From assembly GCA_007128675.1 (NCBI GenBank), contig SKWY01000171.1, forward strand, positions 1-7,460: a stretch of DNA of 7,460 nt, in the 5' to 3' direction. Every line of letters begins with the position of its first letter. Within the stretch, counting starts at the first letter, position 1. A program made the position numbers and the translations under genes. Origin of the DNA: Deltaproteobacteria bacterium. Its GTDB lineage: Bacteria; Myxococcota; Myxococcia; SLRQ01. Shown piece by piece: positions 5,601-7,460 of the stretch. The notes under the pieces are model-generated. The model did no database searches. It was not told the origin of the DNA and saw only the letters and a program-made list of their open reading frames with translations.

Positions 5601-7460
5601 CTCTAGTGTGTCCGGGATCTCGACAATGACCGAGATTGATTGCGACGCTCCGGGGCCTAGCCCCTGGAGCAAGGAAGCGCGACCTACCTCGACGCCATCG
5701 AGGATGAGCGCGGGGCTTGCAGCCATGACAGCCGCCACATCGAAAGGCCCTGACTCCTCACCACCCAGGTTGGCCACGGTGCCGTCTATCTCCGTGGGCA
5801 CGCCAGAGAACATGGTGCCTGGAGCCCTCACGTTCGATGCGACCAGGTTGGCCATCGTCGAGTAAACGATCCTCTGGCCGGACGGGAAGTCTTCCTGCGA
5901 GCAGCTTGGCGTGCAAGAGAGACCCATGATGCCAGAGGTGCCGTCTTGATTCTCGATTCCCGCGGATGCGCTGCTGGTTTGTGTCCCGGTGAAGGAGCCG
6001 TAGTGCACGGTAATTGAGCTCTGTCCTTCGTACAGACGAATCTGGAAGCTCAGCTGGCTGCCACTGCCCCGAGCGACGTTCTTCCATTGGACGACGAATA
6101 CGCGGGTCGGTGCTTCTCCCAATGTGGCGGTGCCAATCTCGGCACCCGCGGGGCGGGCGTCCAAGTCGTCCCACCATGGAGCGACCATACCCGTCGGTAA
6201 GCTTGTGCTCGGAATAGATCGGTTGCTGTGATGAGCGCCGGTAAAGGGCTCGAACCCGACGATGCCATTGACGCTAACCGACAGCTCTTCGTATGTCTCA
6301 CCGTAGAAGACGACTGGGAAGGGCAAGTCGATTCTTGTGTTCCCATCCCAAGTCCCATTTATTGCGTCAAGCGCCATCACCTCGCTGAGCTCTTCATAGG
6401 GACTGGGCGTCTTTACGGCCGAGTAGACCCATTCGCTCGACCAGGCCTCGGCGGGAACCAGAAGGACTGCGAGAATCAGGCCGAAAACCGGCCGGCGCCG
6501 GCTTCCGGCTAGGGCGAGAGTGAGCAACGCGAGCAAGAGGGAGGCTGCCATCCATTCGCTGCCGCCGACGCTCTTGCAGCCCACTGATTGTACCGGGTCC
6601 TCTTGTAGGGCCTGGGACGTCTCGTCCGAGATTACCCTCAAGACATGGGCGCTCATGCCCTCCGCTCCCGCCGCATCCTGTACACGAATGCCAAAGGTGT
6701 AGGTCCCTTCGCTTCCAGCGTCCGGGATGCCCTCTATCGTTCCGGTTGTTTCGTCGAGAAGGAGCCCGGAGGGAAGGAGGCCAGATAGGATGCTCCAGTT
6801 GAAGGGCTCTCGCCCCTCGATCGAGGGCACCTCGAAAGTCTGCTCGAAGTGCTCTCCTACCTTCGCTGTCGAGTTGTCGTCGCCAATGATTGTAAGCCGC
6901 ATTGCATCTACGTCGATCGAAAGGCTGGTTGTGTCCGAGAAGCCGGCTTCGTCTCTAGCGCGTAGGCGAAAGACGTATCGACCGGTAGCGCTGGGGGTCC
7001 CACTTATGATCCCGGAGCCCGCGGAAAGCGAGATGCCAGGCGGCAGCCGGCCGTCGACTAGAGACCATGTCACTTGACCGGTTTCTCCAACGGTCTCCAT
7101 GGCTACCGGCAGGTAGAACTGACCCACCATTCCTTGTGGAAGACGAGAGTTCAGGATGGCGAAGAGGCCCGCTTCAACGACACGAAGCAAAAGGTCGCGG
7201 CAGGATCTACTCTCTTGATTGTCGAGCACGCAAATGTTTACCGAGAAGCTTCCTTGCGCCGATGTCTCTCCATGTAGCTTGCCCTCGGGATCGACGAGGA
7301 TGCCGGGCGGCAGACCTTCCGCGGACCAGGTGTATGGGGGCTGGCCACCGACGGCGGCCAATCTCATCTCGTAGGGGGTGTTCTGTATGGCTGGGAGAAG
7401 AGTATCGACATCCAATGCGAGCGTGATCTGTCGCCGCACCACCCTCAGCACATAGCCGGA
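2670..7460 (-). CDS. Giant exported multidomain protein: three export modules fused in one frame (5' partial)
   Basis: The minus frame is open from the right edge (7460) to TAG at 2670-2672, giving 1596 visible residues. The GTG at 7451 is internal, as three more codons are open before it. Numbering the GTG codon as 1, module A (up to 320) has three Ig-like domains and a Gly-Cys-helix-RRR tail. Module B (321 to about 1182) has a signal-like stretch, a beta-sandwich domain, two CARDB-like domains, four Ig-like domains and a second Gly-Cys-helix-basic tail. Module C (about 1184-1593) has a lipoprotein-like signal, six 8-Cys repeats and a cysteine-rich C-terminus. The domains are typical of extracellular myxobacterial proteins; no enzyme is seen. 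Lack of any stop at the two module joints is the oddity. It may be one membrane-hairpin polypeptide, a processed precursor, or separate genes with lost stops. Coding is secure; unity of the product is not. Confidence 0.9.
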   Translation of the reverse strand, partial: SGYVLRVVRRQITLALDVDTLLPAIQNTPYEMRLAAVGGQPPYTWSAEGLPPGILVDPEGKLHGETSAQGSFSVNICVLDNQESRSCRDLLLRVVEAGLFAILNSRLPQGMVGQFYLPVAMETVGETGQVTWSLVDGRLPPGISLSAGSGIISGTPSATGRYVFRLRARDEAGFSDTTSLSIDVDAMRLTIIGDDNSTAKVGEHFEQTFEVPSIEGREPFNWSILSGLLPSGLLLDETTGTIEGIPDAGSEGTYTFGIRVQDAAGAEGMSAHVLRVISDETSQALQEDPVQSVGCKSVGGSEWMAASLLLALLTLALAGSRRRPVFGLILAVLLVPAEAWSSEWVYSAVKTPSPYEELSEVMALDAINGTWDGNTRIDLPFPVVFYGETYEELSVSVNGIVGFEPFTGAHHSNRSIPSTSLPTGMVAPWWDDLDARPAGAEIGTATLGEAPTRVFVVQWKNVARGSGSQLSFQIRLYEGQSSITVHYGSFTGTQTSSASAGIENQDGTSGIMGLSCTPSCSQEDFPSGQRIVYSTMANLVASNVRAPGTMFSGVPTEIDGTVANLGGEESGPFDVAAVMAASPALILDGVEVGRASLLQGLGPGASQSISVIVEIPDTLEAGQEHWLSLIPNPDGEVPDAGGGMNAAEPVAVRIGEPLPNLRVTSLEVGDEAVEPGENLEVTYEISNTGNLAVLTSYWIVLSPNEVISLQDLLLHEDSLMLPSHDSLWRSTSVSIPESISTGRYYVGIILDPDGEIPGPDISGYSMASSQPIAVVVDQIEIMTQSLPSGRVGRPYSTFLRAAGSHDSYRWRLSGGELPPGLTLSEDGWIEGWPRLPDDATASEPPWSFSFQVLVRSGDHLPATNTYVIMIDEDSMPLTMITETLPGAAVGFDYRHQLLAAGGERPYGWSLHAGLTPPPGLGLSEDGRLLGVPSEPGTYDLIIEVTGADGASESSNIELEVYPSGHFRITTTGVPPALLGEPYETSIEAVGGTEPYTWEIEDTGQLPRGLVLNPNGTIEGVPEEIGVFDIFIKVVDDEQLEKESSFSLAVGFAQGMAIATERLPRATFGEPYEASLSVTGGEPPFLWRVAGGSLPEGLSLDENEGVIHGLAADDGVHRDIPFILEVQDSTRRTAVRALSIGVGPAPPVLELEGCSASPGGNKSAAALLLISALWLARSLWRKAAGRALPYGRRTPKSRLHPAAAVSLLLLFVGASCAGDPNPCKEVACTVGTYCSEIDGKCRCGGPGGELCSSEQVCDPVSGRCHGPTGLCDGVSCENGLTCDPDDGTCKCGGSGGRTCEQHERCDSIMGSCVEPDPCIDVDCVGEETCDPATGHCRCGDGFPCTAGYRCEEGQCVANLCYGVACPNGMQCDPADGECLCGGSGGEICADGEICDSDVGECVTAGSCMGVVCPAGTSCDPDDGICKCGGIGGVICEPEEFCSPIDAECVGAELCRGVICEAGMTCDPTDGVCRCGGHGGVVCETDEVCLDFEGLEPLCSSPCSPIDQDCTSGLGCYYHVEEEYSFCMLAGFAREGDLCTEPWDCAPGMHCHLEQTARYCRRLCDPDTAQHEPGSCGSGSYCGASFELGTEFGICIAS
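2673..2969 (-). other. Module C C-terminal cysteine-rich domain
   Basis: Residues 1495-1593 carry CSPIDQDCTSGLGCYY, a short FCMLAGFAREGDLC segment, a DCAPGMHC segment, CRRLCDPD and a final GSCGSGSYC with the end FGICIAS. This order (C-x-P-x-D-Q-D-C, G-x-G-C-Y, G-D-x-C, C-A-P-G-x-x-C, C-D) recurs at the C-termini of many secreted myxobacterial proteins of unknown function. The protein ends without a membrane tail, which fits a lipoprotein anchored by its N-terminus at Cys 1212. Confidence 0.7.
2970..3797 (-). repeat. Module C array: six diverged 8-cysteine repeats of about 47 residues
   Basis: The first cysteines of the units are residues 1219, 1267, 1314, 1356, 1403 and 1450, giving periods of 48, 47, 42, 47 and 47. 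A typical unit spaces its eight cysteines x4, x5, x6, x1, x7, x5, x6. It carries CDPxDGxCxCGGxGG in the middle. Unit 3 is shortened (CGDGFPC instead of CGGxGGxxC). Units are diverged in DNA and protein, so this array is older or under less exchange than the 105-bp array at the left end. EGF-like disulfide folding is likely. The antisense strand of this array gives a Ser/Pro-rich false frame (2935-3384). Confidence 0.88.
3816..4007 (-). other. Joint B/C: second Gly-Cys tail running into a lipoprotein-like signal
   Basis: Gly-Cys at 1149-1150 is followed by a hydrophobic helix (about 1159-1172) and then by a strongly basic stretch with arginines or lysines at 1173, 1177, 1178, 1182, 1188, 1189, 1192 and 1194. 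A second hydrophobic core, AAAVSLLLLFVGAS (1198-1211), ends at Cys 1212 and is followed by AGD, like a relaxed lipobox. There is no stop in between. A TTG at 3900-3902 (residue 1184) would be a sensible start for a separate lipoprotein, MPYGRRTPKSRLHP. An ATG in another frame at this joint leads to a stop and gives no export signal. Confidence 0.7.
3906..6491 (-). other. Module B: beta-sandwich, two CARDB-like and four Ig-like domains plus tail
   Basis: After the signal-like stretch, residues about 340-533 form a beta-sandwich domain. Its markers are FPVVFYGETYEELSVSVNG, PTGMVAPWWDDLDA, RVFVVQWKNV and SFQIRLYEGQSSITVHYG. This module is frequent in exported deltaproteobacterial proteins, with a nidogen-like flavour. 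Two CARDB-like adhesion domains follow at about 535-652 and 655-772. Both have an N-x-V or L-R-V start, a G-x-V or E-I-x-N-x-G strand, and a closing NPDGEVPD or DPDGEIPG. Four He_PIG-type Ig-like domains lie at about 774-870, 871-960, 961-1047 and 1048-1147. The Gly-Cys tail then starts at 1149. Only two cysteines (513, 517) occur before that tail, in contrast to module C. Confidence 0.75.
6444..6581 (-). other. Joint A/B: MYXO-CTERM-like tail running directly into a signal-peptide-like segment
   Basis: Reading leftwards, Gly-Cys (291-292) is followed by GGSEWM, a leucine/alanine helix and GSRRR (316-320). Immediately after comes PVFGLILAVLLVPAEAWS (321-338), a hydrophobic core ending in the signal peptidase-type A-E-A motif (334-336). 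There is no stop and no ATG, GTG or TTG at the joint. The nearest in-frame ATG (residue 301) lies inside the tail helix. A TGA exists only in another frame, within the bases coding GLI. Positive charges sit exactly between the two hydrophobic segments, as expected for a helical hairpin with its turn in the cytoplasm. Confidence 0.7.
6492..7460 (-). other. Module A: three putative Ig-like domains plus sorting-type tail
   Basis: Residues about 8-94, 95-184 and 185-275 each show the He_PIG pattern. A P-Y/F-x-W-S strand is followed by a LPPG or LPSG turn, an L-x-x-x-G-x-I-x-G-x-P stretch, and a final F-x-x-R/V-x-D strand (for example LPPGISLSAGSGIISGTPS). The tail follows: Gly-Cys at 291-292, a hydrophobic helix at about 301-317, and RRR at 318-320. 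This matches the end of a complete exported protein. The same domain type and order close module B, so A and B look like tandem paralogues. The beginning of module A lies outside the window. Confidence 0.75.

Noticed and set aside
5758..6358. Alternative minus-strand frames of 139 and 102 codons
   Set aside because: They lie inside module B, whose frame codes the recognisable beta-sandwich and CARDB-like motifs. The alternatives are Arg-rich, as expected for shifted reading of GC-rich DNA.
7449..7451. GTG as the start of the minus-strand protein
   Set aside because: The frame stays open to the window edge, and no signal peptide follows. The sequence enters an Ig-like domain directly.

Overview
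The window is most consistent with a Myxococcota or related deltaproteobacterial genome. This is inferred from protein style, not from any marker gene. Three features support it. There are long secreted cysteine-rich repeat proteins. There are putative immunoglobulin-like (He_PIG type) beta domains with CARDB-like domains. There are C-terminal tails of the form Gly-Cys, hydrophobic helix, Arg-rich end, resembling the MYXO-CTERM sorting signal. No RNA gene, insertion sequence, CRISPR array, transposase or phage structural gene is visible.

Layout. (1) Bases 1-2094, plus strand: 3' part of a large secreted protein whose start lies left of the window. It has seven near-identical 105-bp cysteine-rich repeats, then a PPC-like domain, an InlB B-repeat-like domain and a C-terminal glycine-rich domain. 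(2) Bases 2095-2267: non-coding, with a strong imperfect hairpin and two perfect-arm palindromes. (3) Bases 2268-2540, plus strand: a small hydrophobic 90-residue membrane protein of unknown function. (4) Bases 2541-2669: short convergent intergenic gap without a convincing terminator. (5) Bases 2670-7460, minus strand: one open frame of 1596 codons, open at the right edge, reading leftwards to a stop at 2670-2672.

The minus-strand frame is the most unusual part. It reads like three exported proteins joined head to tail with no stop codon between them. Module A (right) has three Ig-like domains and a GC-helix-RRR tail. Module B has a signal-peptide-like stretch, a beta-sandwich domain, two CARDB-like domains, four Ig-like domains and a second GC-helix-basic tail. 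Module C (left) has a lipoprotein-type signal, six 8-cysteine repeats and a myxobacterial-style cysteine-rich C-terminus. At both joints a C-terminal sorting tail runs directly into an N-terminal export signal. The charge pattern would let the chain be one polypeptide with all modules on the outer face, held by two helical hairpins. It could also be separated by signal peptidases, or be separate genes whose stops were lost by mutation or sequence error.

All the large products look like cell-surface or secreted adhesive or structural proteins, and no enzyme is recognisable. The two large genes converge on the small membrane protein, so this looks like a surface-protein locus. A shared function is inference only.
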